Notes under the pieces: generated by a model
What the model saw: only the letters and a program-made list of their open reading frames with translations
The model's database searches: none
Told to the model about the DNA's origin: nothing
Shown: positions 26,900-36,067 of the stretch, piece by piece
How positions within the stretch are numbered: position 1 is the stretch's first letter
Layout of the letters: each line of letters starts with the position of its first letter
Origin: an uncultured Lachnospiraceae bacterium
GTDB taxonomy: Bacteria > Bacillota > Clostridia > Lachnospirales > Lachnospiraceae
Assembly: GCA_905199445.1 (NCBI GenBank)
Contig: CAJKGK010000012.1
Span: 22,932-86,931, forward strand
DNA length: 64,000 nt
Direction of reading: 5' to 3'
Position numbers and translations under genes: made by a program

Positions 26900-27433
26900 C
26901 TACACCGTCTGTTCCAGACCGATTCGATCGGCCAGCAATGCAATAAATTCTGAGTTCGTAGGCTTTCCTTTAGATAAATTTACAGTATAGCCAAACACCT
27001 TTAATTCTGTTTCCGTATTCCCTCTGCTCCAGCCCACCTCTATCGCATGGCGAATGGCCCGCTCCACACGACTGGGAATTGTCTGATTCATCTTCGCCAC
27101 TTCCGGATACAGCACTTTTGTAATTGAATTAATCGCATCTGGATTTTGTACCGCAATCGTTATGGCATCTCTCAGATATGTATACCCCTTAATATTTGCA
27201 GGAACGCCCATGTCCTGAATTAGTTTTGTTGCTTTTTTTCGTATCTCCTCTGAATGAAGCACCATATGGTCTGTGGCATCCATATGCGCGGACCTTTCCT
27301 CGGATTCATCTGTGATTTCCAGTTTTGAAAAATCCTGAACCTTAAAATCAGGTCCACATTTCGAAACAAGCATCTCAACAAATTCTTTCATCCTTTCTCT
27401 ATTGTCAATAAAAATAAAATTAAACCTTTCCAT
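26900..27433 (-). CDS. Spo0A C-terminal domain protein without a receiver
   Basis: A 177-residue protein. Residues 66-175 match the Spo0A DNA-binding domain (sigma-A-like helix-turn-helix): [38 protein letters not shown] and [11 protein letters not shown] are family-typical. The N-terminus ([14 protein letters not shown]) looks like the first strand and helix of a receiver domain, but the remaining receiver core and its phosphoacceptor aspartate are absent. The start at 27433 is chosen by comparison with Spo0A, which begins at this point; an ATG at 27484 is also possible. It may be a constitutively active or inhibitory Spo0A relative. 0A-box-like sites lie upstream, which fits autoregulation (inference). 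Confidence 0.85.
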   Translation of the reverse strand: MERFNFIFIDNRERMKEFVEMLVSKCGPDFKVQDFSKLEITDESEERSAHMDATDHMVLHSEEIRKKATKLIQDMGVPANIKGYTYLRDAITIAVQNPDAINSITKVLYPEVAKMNQTIPSRVERAIRHAIEVGWSRGNTETELKVFGYTVNLSKGKPTNSEFIALLADRIGLEQTV

Positions 27434-27526
27434 CTCCAACTCTCCCTCAGAAATTACTTCTCCGGTGTATTTTTCCGGATACATGCATTATATACTCCAA
27501 TATTGAGTTATATCAATCAAATTCTC

Positions 27527-27610
27527 TTGACCTTTTTGACATACTAAAATTATAATTGACAAAAATGACAATTTTCCCTAAATCCATGAGATTAATTGAC
27601 AAAATTGACG
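27527..27610. promoter_or_regulatory. Cluster of 0A-box-like sites
   Basis: Three matches of eight in nine to the reverse complement of the Spo0A consensus TTTGTCRAA, at 27535-27543, 27555-27563 and 27595-27603, plus weaker TTGAC copies at 27527 and 27605. All lie upstream of the Spo0A-like gene. The region is AT-rich, so chance matches are possible. Confidence 0.45.
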
Positions 27611-27623
27611 TAAAATATTCTTT

Positions 27624-28589
27624 TTATTTTTCTATTTTTCTGAAATCTTTCGGGGTCATCCCATATTTTTCTTTAAAAACCCTGTGAAAATAACTTGTAT
27701 TGTCGTAGCCTACGTTATAAATAATGTCTGCAATTGAAAGTTTTGTCGTATTTAGAAGGTAAGCCGCCTGACTAAGCCGCTTTGTCTGGAGCAGCTCCTT
27801 AAAGGTATGTCCTGTATTTCTCTTAATAAACTTACTCAGCTGATAAAGACTCTGATTCATCTCATCGGCAATTTCCTGAAGTGTTGCTGTCCTGTAGTGG
27901 CTTTCTATATATCTGAGCACCTGCAAAATTCCCTGGTGTTCATAACGATTGTTTTCCTGATACTGGATTTTATCTGATTCATTAATCAGCATAAGCAGCA
28001 GCAGCCCCATCGTTGTCTGATGAATCTGACGCTTATTGGCCTGTCCATACACCAGTGACCATACCATGTTCTCCACAAGATTCTGAACAGGCAGAACATC
28101 GGATACCTTAAACAACATATAACTGGACGTATCCTGCTTCTGAGTCAGTGAACTGATAATAAAATCCCTTAAAATATTTTCATCGTCAAGCATTTTAAAA
28201 GCTTCATCAAAAAACTGGGGAAGCACAATAAAATTTACCGCAATATCTTCTTCTCTGGCCGGCAGGATTTCATGACAGCAGTTCTGATTCAAAAAAAGAA
28301 GTTCCCCCTTATTCAGTACAACCTCATCATGATCATCAATAATATGGGTTGTCTGTCCGCTGCACATGTAAATAATTTCAATATAATTATGTTTATGCCT
28401 GGGAAATCGTATAAAACGGGTATGGGTACGAATATCGATCAGCTTGCCTTTTTCCAGCATTTTTTCACTGTCCACCACAAAATCTCTGCGATTTGTATAG
28501 ATCTGCTGTATAATTTCCTTCTGGCCAGAAAGAATCATCTGTTCTTCCTCGGTAATCTGTTTCAAAATATCCATCAGTTCTTTATTCAT
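27624..28589 (-). CDS. AraC family transcriptional regulator
   Basis: A 321-residue regulator. The N-terminal half (residues 25-150) is a cupin-like ligand domain with FPRHKHNYIEIIYMCSG, typical of sugar-sensing AraC members. The C-terminal 100 residues hold two helix-turn-helix motifs, ending with the signature segment IIYNVGYDNTSYFHRVFKEKYG. The start at 28589 has AAAGGA seven bases upstream. It directly follows the ThuA-like gene, which is separated from it by a terminator hairpin. Its target is not evident; the ThuA-like gene or the rhamnose genes are candidates (inference). Confidence 0.9.
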   Translation of the reverse strand: MNKELMDILKQITEEEQMILSGQKEIIQQIYTNRRDFVVDSEKMLEKGKLIDIRTHTRFIRFPRHKHNYIEIIYMCSGQTTHIIDDHDEVVLNKGELLFLNQNCCHEILPAREEDIAVNFIVLPQFFDEAFKMLDDENILRDFIISSLTQKQDTSSYMLFKVSDVLPVQNLVENMVWSLVYGQANKRQIHQTTMGLLLLMLINESDKIQYQENNRYEHQGILQVLRYIESHYRTATLQEIADEMNQSLYQLSKFIKRNTGHTFKELLQTKRLSQAAYLLNTTKLSIADIIYNVGYDNTSYFHRVFKEKYGMTPKDFRKIEK

Positions 28590-28636
28590 CTGTTTTTCCT
28601 TTCCCGGATTTTTAAATCCGTTCCGCCTATAAAATA

Positions 28637-28669
28637 GGGCAGGCGTTTCCATTTAGAAACAGCCTGCCC
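28637..28669 (-). terminator. Terminator hairpin of the ThuA-like gene
   Basis: Arms GGGCAGGC and GCCTGCCC plus an inner TTTC/GAAA pairing enclose a short loop. On the minus strand it is followed by TATTTTAT, 25 bases after the ThuA-like stop codon. It may act on both strands. Confidence 0.75.
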
Positions 28670-28693
28670 AATGAGTTTTTTGCAAGTCTGAAA

Positions 28694-29503
28694 TTATTTC
28701 TGATATTTTGATTCCGGAGATACTTGTGCATGCGGGCACGAAAGTTCCGCTACTCTTACCGTTGGTTTGGCCCACTTCACAGCATTTCTGATAATCTGGC
28801 GCACATACGTATTAAAATAGGAGCGGTTTGTCTCATGACCCGGCTGGAAATAAAATACTTTTCCATACCCTCTTGTCCATGTACAGCCGGAACGGAAAAC
28901 CTCTCCGCCTCTAAACCAGCTGATAAATACATTATCATCCGGTTTGGGAATATCAAAATACTCCCCGTACATCTCCTCTTCCCCCAGATCAAAAGATGCC
29001 GGAATTCCCTGCGCAATCGGATGCGTAGGGCATACATTCCATACACGGCAAAAATCTCCCTCACGCCACTGGAGGCTTCCGCTTGTACCAAGAATTTTCT
29101 GCATCGGCTTGCTGGGATGCGCTGAATGAAGGGCAATAAATCCCATACCGCGCAGCACGTAATCTCTCACCCGTTCTGCAATTTCATCTGGAACCCGATC
29201 ATGGGCAATATGTGCCCACCATACAAGAACATCTGTATCATCTAAAACTTCTTTAGAAAGACCGCACTCATCATCCATATCCAGGGTACATACATGGCAT
29301 ACCTGAATCTCCTCATCCTCCTCAAGAAGGGCTTTTAATGTATCATGAATGGCTCCACCGTGAACTTCTCTGATTTTTTTTGCTGTTTCAGTCAGCCATT
29401 TTCTGGCCTCTTCATGCGCATCCCCTGGAAACAACATCTGTGCCTTTTCGCCAATCTGCTCCTGTTCCTGTACATATTCATTCCACACTGTAACCTTAAT
29501 CAT
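28694..29503 (-). CDS. ThuA-like glutamine-amidotransferase-fold protein
   Basis: A 269-residue protein of the ThuA/trehalose-utilisation family (class I glutamine amidotransferase-like fold). Typical features are VTVWNEY at the N-terminus, the DVLVWWAHIAHDRVPDE segment near residue 94, GFIALHSAHPSKP near 118 with a histidine pair but no catalytic cysteine, and the late YFQPGHE motif. Family members act in disaccharide metabolism or as sugar-related enzymes and are often found beside oxidoreductases and isomerases. It has its own promoter. The downstream AraC gene suggests carbohydrate-responsive control (inference). Confidence 0.88.
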   Translation of the reverse strand: MIKVTVWNEYVQEQEQIGEKAQMLFPGDAHEEARKWLTETAKKIREVHGGAIHDTLKALLEEDEEIQVCHVCTLDMDDECGLSKEVLDDTDVLVWWAHIAHDRVPDEIAERVRDYVLRGMGFIALHSAHPSKPMQKILGTSGSLQWREGDFCRVWNVCPTHPIAQGIPASFDLGEEEMYGEYFDIPKPDDNVFISWFRGGEVFRSGCTWTRGYGKVFYFQPGHETNRSYFNTYVRQIIRNAVKWAKPTVRVAELSCPHAQVSPESKYQK

Positions 29504-29539
29504 ATGACTTCCTCCAAATAAAATCTGTAAATCAGTTTT

Positions 29540-29567
29540 ATTATACGATATTGAATGAAAAATTCAA
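29540..29567 (-). promoter_or_regulatory. Promoter of the ThuA-like gene
   Basis: On the minus strand TTGAAT and TATAAT are 16 bases apart, with TATAAT about 36 bases before the start codon. The -35 element forms part of a palindrome, TTGAAT…ATTCAA, which may be an operator. Confidence 0.55.
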
Positions 29568-29582
29568 CACTTTTTATAATTT

Positions 29583-30788
29583 TTATTCAATCACACAAGC
29601 CAGCATTCGGTTTGTCTGAAAAATTTCATGCTCAGCCAGCATATTTTCCACTGCCTCAAGATTGTAGTCCGAATGTTCAATCTGTCGGGCAAAATGATAA
29701 GCGATTTCAATAAGATCATCCAGCGTCAAACGATCATTTTTCAAATGTGTGGCCAGACACAGCTCTCTGACAACCAGATAGCTGTACACAGCCAGCTTTA
29801 CTTTAGAGAGCAGATCACCATCATAAATCGCACCAAGCATCGTTGTATACAGCTGATAAATCATAAAACACTCAAAGGCAGACGTCAGCTCTGCCTTCTG
29901 TTCCAGATCAGCATTCAGCTTAGCTCTGGACGGATCAGATATATACAGTTGTATCGCATCGTTCATATAGTGATTCATCAAATCATCACCGGTGGTATTT
30001 AAAAGTCCCTGAAGCATGTCCAGATATTGAATCATCAGAAGAACACCGCTGCCAGGCTCGGTTTTACACGCCAAAACCTTTGCCTCAAATCCGGGAGATA
30101 CCATATATTTTTTATACTTTTCTCCAATGGTCACAATCCTGATTGCAGCTTCCTGACTGCCCTTCCTGCGCAGAATAACCCGATTCAAATATTTCTGAAT
30201 ATCATCAGCCATTAACATAATGGCAGCAATCCGAAATTTTAGGGAAATCCGTCGGTCAAGAAGGATCTCAAACATTATTTCCCGGACATTTTCCAGACAG
30301 ATCAGCAGCCATTGCTCCAGGGCCTGATGTTTTCTCCGCCGAATGAACCTTCCAGTACCACGGTGTCGAGTACGAATTTTAAAATGCGCCGGTGCTTTTG
30401 CAGTAAGAATCAGCCGTGCAGCCTCAGGGCAGGACATATTCAGCATGATTTCACACAGGGAACCATAGTCTTCCCTGTGTCTGGGGTAAAGTCTGCACGT
30501 TCGGCACAGCTGCTTTTCTCCCAGATTGGCATGGAGGATACACAGCCCTTTTTCATCAAGAAATACACAATGCCCGTCCCTGGTATTCAGGCAGCTGTTT
30601 TTCCAGTCAATACCGTAAGACAACTGCATTTTAAAATCATTGGATACATGTTTATTCCGCCGCAGACGTCTGTATTTTTTACGTGTGGAGCCGTCAATTT
30701 CAATGACCCAGCCTGTACAGCAGGTTGACGGACAATCCCCACCGAGACATTTAAAATTTTCGTAATAATCAGGATAACGAAGTCGCAT
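29583..30788 (-). CDS. fliB: Flagellin lysine-N-methylase
   Basis: A 401-residue protein of the FliB family. The N-terminal cysteine cluster C14, C19, C23 and C24 (CLGGDCPSTCCTGW) and a second cluster around residues 70-100 (DGHCVFLDEKGLCIL, CRTCRLYPR) are diagnostic. Together they probably bind an iron-sulfur cluster. FliB methylates surface lysines of flagellin. No flagellar gene is in the window, so the gene stands apart from its targets, as is common in Clostridia. AAGGAGG precedes the start. The family call is firm; the flagellin target is inferred. Confidence 0.9.
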   Translation of the reverse strand: MRLRYPDYYENFKCLGGDCPSTCCTGWVIEIDGSTRKKYRRLRRNKHVSNDFKMQLSYGIDWKNSCLNTRDGHCVFLDEKGLCILHANLGEKQLCRTCRLYPRHREDYGSLCEIMLNMSCPEAARLILTAKAPAHFKIRTRHRGTGRFIRRRKHQALEQWLLICLENVREIMFEILLDRRISLKFRIAAIMLMADDIQKYLNRVILRRKGSQEAAIRIVTIGEKYKKYMVSPGFEAKVLACKTEPGSGVLLMIQYLDMLQGLLNTTGDDLMNHYMNDAIQLYISDPSRAKLNADLEQKAELTSAFECFMIYQLYTTMLGAIYDGDLLSKVKLAVYSYLVVRELCLATHLKNDRLTLDDLIEIAYHFARQIEHSDYNLEAVENMLAEHEIFQTNRMLACVIE

Positions 30789-30815
30789 GAATCCTCCTTA
30801 AGTCATAGCCCCGGG

Positions 30816-31886
30816 TTAACCGACACTGATTTCTCCGGCCAGCACCCGTTGATAGTCTTCATAATTTTTCTCAAGCAGCTTAGGCGTATCCAGGCCATAT
30901 GGACATTTTGCACGGCATTGGTTGCAGTGAAGGCAGTCCTGGATTTTTTTCATCTTTTCCTGAACTTGAGGCGTCAGCTGAAGCTGTGCCGGGGAACGGC
31001 GCAACAGCAGGGACATTCTGGCACAGTTATTAATCTCGATTCCTGCAGGGCATGGCATACAGTAACCACAGCCCCGGCAAAAATCTCCAAGAAGTTCTTT
31101 TCGGTCTGCCTCAATGACAGCTCTAAGTTCACTGTCCATTTCAGGCGGACAATCAATATAGGAAATAAATTCATCCAGCTCATTGACTCTTTGAACGCCC
31201 CAGATTGGCAGAACATGCTCAAAATCTGCCAGATAAGCGTAGGCTGCTTTGGAATTGGTAATCAGGCCGCCGGACAAGGCTTTCATGGCAATAAAGCCCA
31301 TGCCTGCATTTTTACAGGCCTCAACCAGCTCCAGATCCTTCTGTGTTGCCAGGTAGCAAAAAGGAAACTGCAAAGTTTCATACAGCCCGGATTCAACCGC
31401 CTCAAAAGCCACAGCCAGCCGGTGGTTGGTTATTCCGATGTGACGGATTTTCCCCTGCATCTTTGCCTCCAGCATAGCTTCATACAGGCCGCTGCCATCT
31501 CCTGGCTTTGGACAAAATGCCGGATTATGAAACTGATAGATATCAATATAATCCGTTCCCAGATGATGAAGGCTTGTCTTTAAATCTGCCCAGAATTCCT
31601 GAGCCGTTGTTGCCCCGGTTTTTGTGGCAATATAAATCTTTTCCCTGAATGCTCCAAAAGTCGGGCATTCGTCAGAATGCATGGCATACAAATGTTTAAG
31701 AGCTACCCCCAGCTTTTCTTCGCTGTCTGTATAAAATCTGGCGGTATCAAAAAAATGAATACCGTGTTCATAGGCTCTGACAATAAGATCCACAGCAGAT
31801 TGGGTATCAATCCGTTGAATCGGCAGGGCACCAAACCCATTTTTATTGACTGTAATCCCCGTTTTTCCCAATGTCACCTGTACCAT
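30816..31886 (-). CDS. Aldo/keto reductase with C-terminal 4Fe-4S ferredoxin domain
   Basis: A 356-residue protein. Residues 1-260 are an aldo/keto reductase barrel, with the catalytic region FDTARFYTDSEEKLG near residue 46 and a YQFHN segment near 111. Residues 280-340 add two ferredoxin-like cysteine motifs (CRGCGYCMPCPAG and CLHCNQCRAKCPYG). Such fusions are frequent in anaerobes and suggest reduction of a ketone or aldehyde using ferredoxin-derived electrons (inference). The start at 31886 has AAAGGGG nine bases upstream; an in-frame ATG at 31973 would overlap topB. It follows topB by 28 bases, but no functional link is evident. Confidence 0.9.
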   Translation of the reverse strand: MVQVTLGKTGITVNKNGFGALPIQRIDTQSAVDLIVRAYEHGIHFFDTARFYTDSEEKLGVALKHLYAMHSDECPTFGAFREKIYIATKTGATTAQEFWADLKTSLHHLGTDYIDIYQFHNPAFCPKPGDGSGLYEAMLEAKMQGKIRHIGITNHRLAVAFEAVESGLYETLQFPFCYLATQKDLELVEACKNAGMGFIAMKALSGGLITNSKAAYAYLADFEHVLPIWGVQRVNELDEFISYIDCPPEMDSELRAVIEADRKELLGDFCRGCGYCMPCPAGIEINNCARMSLLLRRSPAQLQLTPQVQEKMKKIQDCLHCNQCRAKCPYGLDTPKLLEKNYEDYQRVLAGEISVG

Positions 31887-31914
31887 AATAAAATCCCCTT
31901 TCCTCATGTAAAAA

Positions 31915-33918
31915 TTATTTCTTAAGTGGTTTATAAAATCCCGCTGTCTCATAAAACTTATTTCTAAGAGCATATTGATTATTCACATTTAAAACGCCAT
32001 TGGTGCGGGAAATTATAAAATTTTCCAGTTTAGTCATATATTCATCCGGCGTAATCGTCCCCTGAGCCACATAATTGAGTCCCTTTTCCCAACTGGCGGT
32101 CAGTTCCGGATTTAAAAGAGAACGGATGGAATAATTCACTACATCATAGACATTTTCTCCCAGCTGAGTTGGTGTAATCATCTGAGTTTTTTTGTTCAAA
32201 GCTAAATATTTAATTGCCACAAGCTTTTTCAAAATTTCTGCCCGTGTCGCACTGGTTCCGATCCCACTGCCCTTGATCTGAGCCCGAAGATCCTCATCTT
32301 CGATTAATTGGCCTGCATTTTCCATGGCAAGAATCATGGATCCGGAATTATAGCGTTTGGGCGGAGAGGTTTCCCCTTCTTTAATCAGCAGATCACCAAC
32401 GGAAAGACGGTCACCTTTTTTCAGATGTTTCAAAACTTCCAGAAGGGGCAAATCACATTTCATATCCTCCCCTTCTTTTTCTGACGCTGCTTCAGCAGTA
32501 CTTTTTTTTACGGAAACTTTCAGGTAGCCTTCGGACACCAGCACCTTAAAACTGGCAAAAAAACGTTCATCCCCAATGCTCACGCAAAGGGCCGCCTTCT
32601 GATATTGGGCAGGCGGATAAAAAATACTTAAAAACCGACGGGCAATAACCTCATACACCTTTTGTTTCAAAGGCTGCAAAGACTTTAAGGCGCCCAGCCC
32701 CTGACCCGTAGGAATAATCGCATAATGATCTGTAATCTGCTTATCATTCACATACCTTGTTTGGGCAATCGTTTGATAATTCCCCTGACTAAGAACCTCC
32801 GACACAAAACCAGACAGATTCTCACAGCTTTTAAGCCCTGAAATATTTTTATAAATTTCCTTGGCAACCGCCGTGGACAGTACTCTGGCGTCTGTTCTGG
32901 GGTAAGTAACCAGTTTCTTTTCATACAGCTCCTGAACAATTTTTAAAGTCTCATCCGGACTGATTTTAAACATTTTGGAGCAGTCATTCTGAAGCTCTGC
33001 AAGATTATATAAAAGGGGCGGATTTTTATTTTCTTTTTTCCGTTCAACAGAATATACAACCGCTTCAAAAGGCCGAACATTTTTAAGCTGATCCATCAGC
33101 GTCTTTGCATCCGCTTCTTTTTTAAAACCGTTTTCCTTATACAGCAGCGGAGAAGCAAAATATTTTGAGCCTTCTACGGCCCGCCATTCAGCCTCAAATT
33201 CCCCATGTGAAAGTTCCAATTTTGCCAGGATACGATAAAAAGGCGTTTTTACAAAGGAACGGATTTCCCGCTCTCTGCGGACAACCATACCGAGAACACA
33301 GGTCATCACGCGCCCTACGGACAGCACCGTATATTTGGTATGCATAAAATTTGAAATACACTGACCGTATTTAAGCGTCAGCAGCCTGGAAAAATTAATC
33401 CCCATCAAATAATCTTCCTTTGCTCTGAGATAAGCTGATGCTGAAAGATTATCATATTCAGACAAATCCTTTGCCTCTCTGATTCCTCTCAGTATTTCCT
33501 CCTCAGTCTGGGAATCAATCCATACACGGCGCCGCCGCTTGCCATGCACACCGGCCATCTGCTCCACAAGTCGGTAAATATACTCGCCTTCCCGCCCGGA
33601 GTCTGTACATACATAAATAGTATCCACGTCTTTACGGTTCAAAAGCCCGGCCACAATATCAAACTGCTTTTTTACATTTTTAATGACTTCATATTTAAAT
33701 TCTTTGGGCAAAAAAGGCAGCGTTTCCAAGGACCAGCGTTTAAAACGGGGATCATACACTTCAGGATAGCTCATGGTGACCAGATGGCCCACACACCAGG
33801 TCACTATAGCATCCTGGGATTCCAGATATCCGTCTTTGTTTTTTCCGTTTATTTTCAACGCTTTTGCAAATTCCCTGGCAACGCTGGGCTTTTCAGCAAT
33901 ATATAATGATTTTGCCAT
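31915..33918 (-). CDS. topB: DNA topoisomerase III
   Basis: A 667-residue type IA topoisomerase. The TOPRIM domain opens the protein (YIAEKPSVARE at residues 5-15, and DSGREGEYIYRL near 105). The active-site tyrosine lies in TYPRTDAR near residue 342. The size is close to E. coli TopB (653 residues), and no C-terminal zinc fingers are present, as expected for TopB and unlike TopA. The start at 33918 is supported by GAAAGG about ten bases upstream; an ATG at 33969 has no such site. It decatenates DNA during replication. Topoisomerase III is often found on mobile elements, but no other mobile-element gene lies nearby, so this is probably a chromosomal copy. Confidence 0.92.
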   Translation of the reverse strand: MAKSLYIAEKPSVAREFAKALKINGKNKDGYLESQDAIVTWCVGHLVTMSYPEVYDPRFKRWSLETLPFLPKEFKYEVIKNVKKQFDIVAGLLNRKDVDTIYVCTDSGREGEYIYRLVEQMAGVHGKRRRRVWIDSQTEEEILRGIREAKDLSEYDNLSASAYLRAKEDYLMGINFSRLLTLKYGQCISNFMHTKYTVLSVGRVMTCVLGMVVRREREIRSFVKTPFYRILAKLELSHGEFEAEWRAVEGSKYFASPLLYKENGFKKEADAKTLMDQLKNVRPFEAVVYSVERKKENKNPPLLYNLAELQNDCSKMFKISPDETLKIVQELYEKKLVTYPRTDARVLSTAVAKEIYKNISGLKSCENLSGFVSEVLSQGNYQTIAQTRYVNDKQITDHYAIIPTGQGLGALKSLQPLKQKVYEVIARRFLSIFYPPAQYQKAALCVSIGDERFFASFKVLVSEGYLKVSVKKSTAEAASEKEGEDMKCDLPLLEVLKHLKKGDRLSVGDLLIKEGETSPPKRYNSGSMILAMENAGQLIEDEDLRAQIKGSGIGTSATRAEILKKLVAIKYLALNKKTQMITPTQLGENVYDVVNYSIRSLLNPELTASWEKGLNYVAQGTITPDEYMTKLENFIISRTNGVLNVNNQYALRNKFYETAGFYKPLKK

Positions 33919-33996
33919 ATAACACCGGCCTTTCATTGTCTTAAAAAGATACTTTAAACAGAATAGCATAAAAAGCCGGCAAAAACAAGCAAAAAG

Positions 33997-35319
33997 CTAT
34001 AAAGTCACCGTAATCTTCGTTCCCTTGCCTTCGTGACTTTCCAGCTGTATTTGCCCGTCATGATACTCAACAACATGTTTGACAATCGCCAGTCCCAGTC
34101 CGGTTCCGCCGCTCTGTTTGGAATGGCTTTTATCCACGCGGTAAAATCTTTCAAAAACCCGCTCCTGATGTTCTTCTGGAATTCCGATACCGGTATCTTC
34201 GATGGTAATCAGGGCATGGCCGTCTTCTGCGGACGTTAAAGTTACATAAACCTGCCCCCCTGGTCTGTTGTACTTAATCGCATTTTCACACAAATTATAA
34301 AAAAGCTCATCCATCATTCTGGGGACAGCCTGTGTCAGGACATGACCCCCGGCCACATTCATAGTTACCTTATATTTTTGAAGTACATTTTCCAGATGCT
34401 CCGATACATCCAGGGCGATTTGTTTAAGATCCACCGTTTCTTTTTCAATTCCGATTTTTCGCTCATCCAGCTTTGAAATTTTAATAATATCATTGACCAG
34501 TTCAATAAGACGGCCGGCCTCTTTGTAAATCTTGCCTGCAAATACAGGAATATCCTCAGGACGTACCATGCCATTTTCCATCAATTCCGCATAACCGGAT
34601 ATAGAAGTCAGCGGAGTTTTCAGTTCATGAGATACATTGGCAGAAAATTCCTGACGCATTTTTTCGTTTTTCTGCCGCTCCTCATTCTGACGTTTAATTC
34701 GAGAAAGCAAAGGCTTAAGTTCTTCATAGGGACAGCTGCCTTCAGGCTTAATCAAATCCAGGTTATTGATTGGCTGAACGATTTTATCCGTCATACGGTG
34801 AGCAAAAAAGGTAATCAGAGCAAACATAACCGCCAAAATCACCGCCAATACAGGCAGATAGGAAATATAAAGCGCATAAACACTTTTTGTACTGGCGCTG
34901 AGCCGAAGCACGGTTCCATCGTCCAGCAGTACGGCATAGTAATAAGATTCCTCTTCCAGAGTAGTGGAATGCCGAACCTGAGCCGAGGCACCATATTCCA
35001 GTGCATCCATAACTTCCGGACGAGAACGATGGTTTTCCATTTGCGTGGCCTGTTCCATTGTGTCAAAAAGTACGGTTCCATTTTGATCAATCCATGTGAC
35101 CCGGGCCGGGCTTTCATCCTTCATACTTTCCAGACAGGAAATTCTTTTTTCCTCATCGATCTGATTTAAAACATTTGATAAATAAAAGGCCTGATTACGA
35201 ATATACCGTTCCGTCTGGCCTGTAAAAACAAAATTAAACACAAGAAATATAATTGTATAGGCCAGGAGACAAATTCCCCCGGCCAAAATACACATATTTT
35301 TAAAAATTCTTTTTTTCAT
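33997..35319 (-). CDS. phoR: Sensor histidine kinase, PhoR-type
   Basis: A 440-residue membrane kinase. Two transmembrane segments near residues 10-30 and 150-175 enclose an extracellular sensor region of about 120 residues. A linker follows, then the HisKA domain with the phosphorylated histidine in VSHELKTPLTS near residue 229, and a HATPase domain with NAIKYN, DTGIGIP and GTGLGLAIVKH. It overlaps the response-regulator gene upstream by four bases (ATGA). The context, adjacent to the Pst/PhoU genes, makes it the phosphate-starvation sensor. Confidence 0.9.
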   Translation of the reverse strand: MKKRIFKNMCILAGGICLLAYTIIFLVFNFVFTGQTERYIRNQAFYLSNVLNQIDEEKRISCLESMKDESPARVTWIDQNGTVLFDTMEQATQMENHRSRPEVMDALEYGASAQVRHSTTLEEESYYYAVLLDDGTVLRLSASTKSVYALYISYLPVLAVILAVMFALITFFAHRMTDKIVQPINNLDLIKPEGSCPYEELKPLLSRIKRQNEERQKNEKMRQEFSANVSHELKTPLTSISGYAELMENGMVRPEDIPVFAGKIYKEAGRLIELVNDIIKISKLDERKIGIEKETVDLKQIALDVSEHLENVLQKYKVTMNVAGGHVLTQAVPRMMDELFYNLCENAIKYNRPGGQVYVTLTSAEDGHALITIEDTGIGIPEEHQERVFERFYRVDKSHSKQSGGTGLGLAIVKHVVEYHDGQIQLESHEGKGTKITVTL

Positions 35320-35999
35320 TCTTTTTTCTCCAGCTTATAACCAACGCCGCGAATGGTCACAATCATGGATCCACAGGCTCCGAGCTTTTGCCGAAGGAGG
35401 CCGATATGTACATCTACGGTCCGGCTTTCACACTCATAATCCATATTCCATACCGTATCCAGCAGTTTTTCTCTTGTCATGACAATTCCCTTATTTTTCA
35501 TCAGACAGTCTAAAAGCTCAAACTCCTTATAAGTTAAATCCACCGGTTCACCTTTAACGGTAACACGATGCTCTCCTCGATTCAGACAGATATCTCCGAT
35601 TTCAATAATCTCCTCCTTGGCCGGTTCACCCATCCGACGCAAAACCGCCTTGATCCTGGATACCAGTTCCATCACGCCAAAGGGCTTTGTGACATAATCA
35701 TCTGCGCCCTGATCCAAACCAATAACCTTATCATATTCTGTAGTTTTGGCGGTCAGCATAATCACCGGAATTTTACTGTAACGCTCATCTTTTTTCAATT
35801 TCCGGAGAACAGAAATTCCGTCCTCATCGGGAAGCATCACATCCAGAAGAATTAAATCCGGCAGCACACTTTTAATCCCACGATAAAAATCTCTTGCGTT
35901 TTCAAAGCCAATTGTCTGGAAACCAGAAGCCTTAAGGGCATAGACGACCAGTTCCCGGATATTGGCATCATCCTCTATATAATAAATCGTCTTTTCCAA
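35316..35999 (-). CDS. phoB: Response regulator, PhoB/PhoP-type
   Basis: A 227-residue OmpR-class regulator. The receiver has the acidic pair D10/D11, phosphoacceptor D53 in LLDVMLPDEDG and a conserved lysine in VTKPFG near residue 105. The C-terminal winged helix is complete (LTYKEFELLDCL, RTVDVHIGLLRQKLG, TIRGVGYKLE). The start codon is TTG at 35999, with GAGGAGG about nine bases upstream. It should bind direct repeats such as those at 37779-37817 and 42271-42298. It is the first gene of the phoBR pair; the name is PhoP in Bacillus and PhoB in enterics. Confidence 0.9.
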   Translation of the reverse strand: MEKTIYYIEDDANIRELVVYALKASGFQTIGFENARDFYRGIKSVLPDLILLDVMLPDEDGISVLRKLKKDERYSKIPVIMLTAKTTEYDKVIGLDQGADDYVTKPFGVMELVSRIKAVLRRMGEPAKEEIIEIGDICLNRGEHRVTVKGEPVDLTYKEFELLDCLMKNKGIVMTREKLLDTVWNMDYECESRTVDVHIGLLRQKLGACGSMIVTIRGVGYKLEKKE

Positions 36000-36067
36000 C
36001 GTTTTAACCTCCTCGTCTTTGAAACCCGCAGGTTTTAAAGCAGACTTTAAAGTCAGACTTTGGATCT

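Noticed and set aside
30849..31583. Plus-strand open frame of 244 codons
   Set aside because: It lies antisense inside the aldo/keto reductase gene, has no ribosome binding site and shows no recognisable family.
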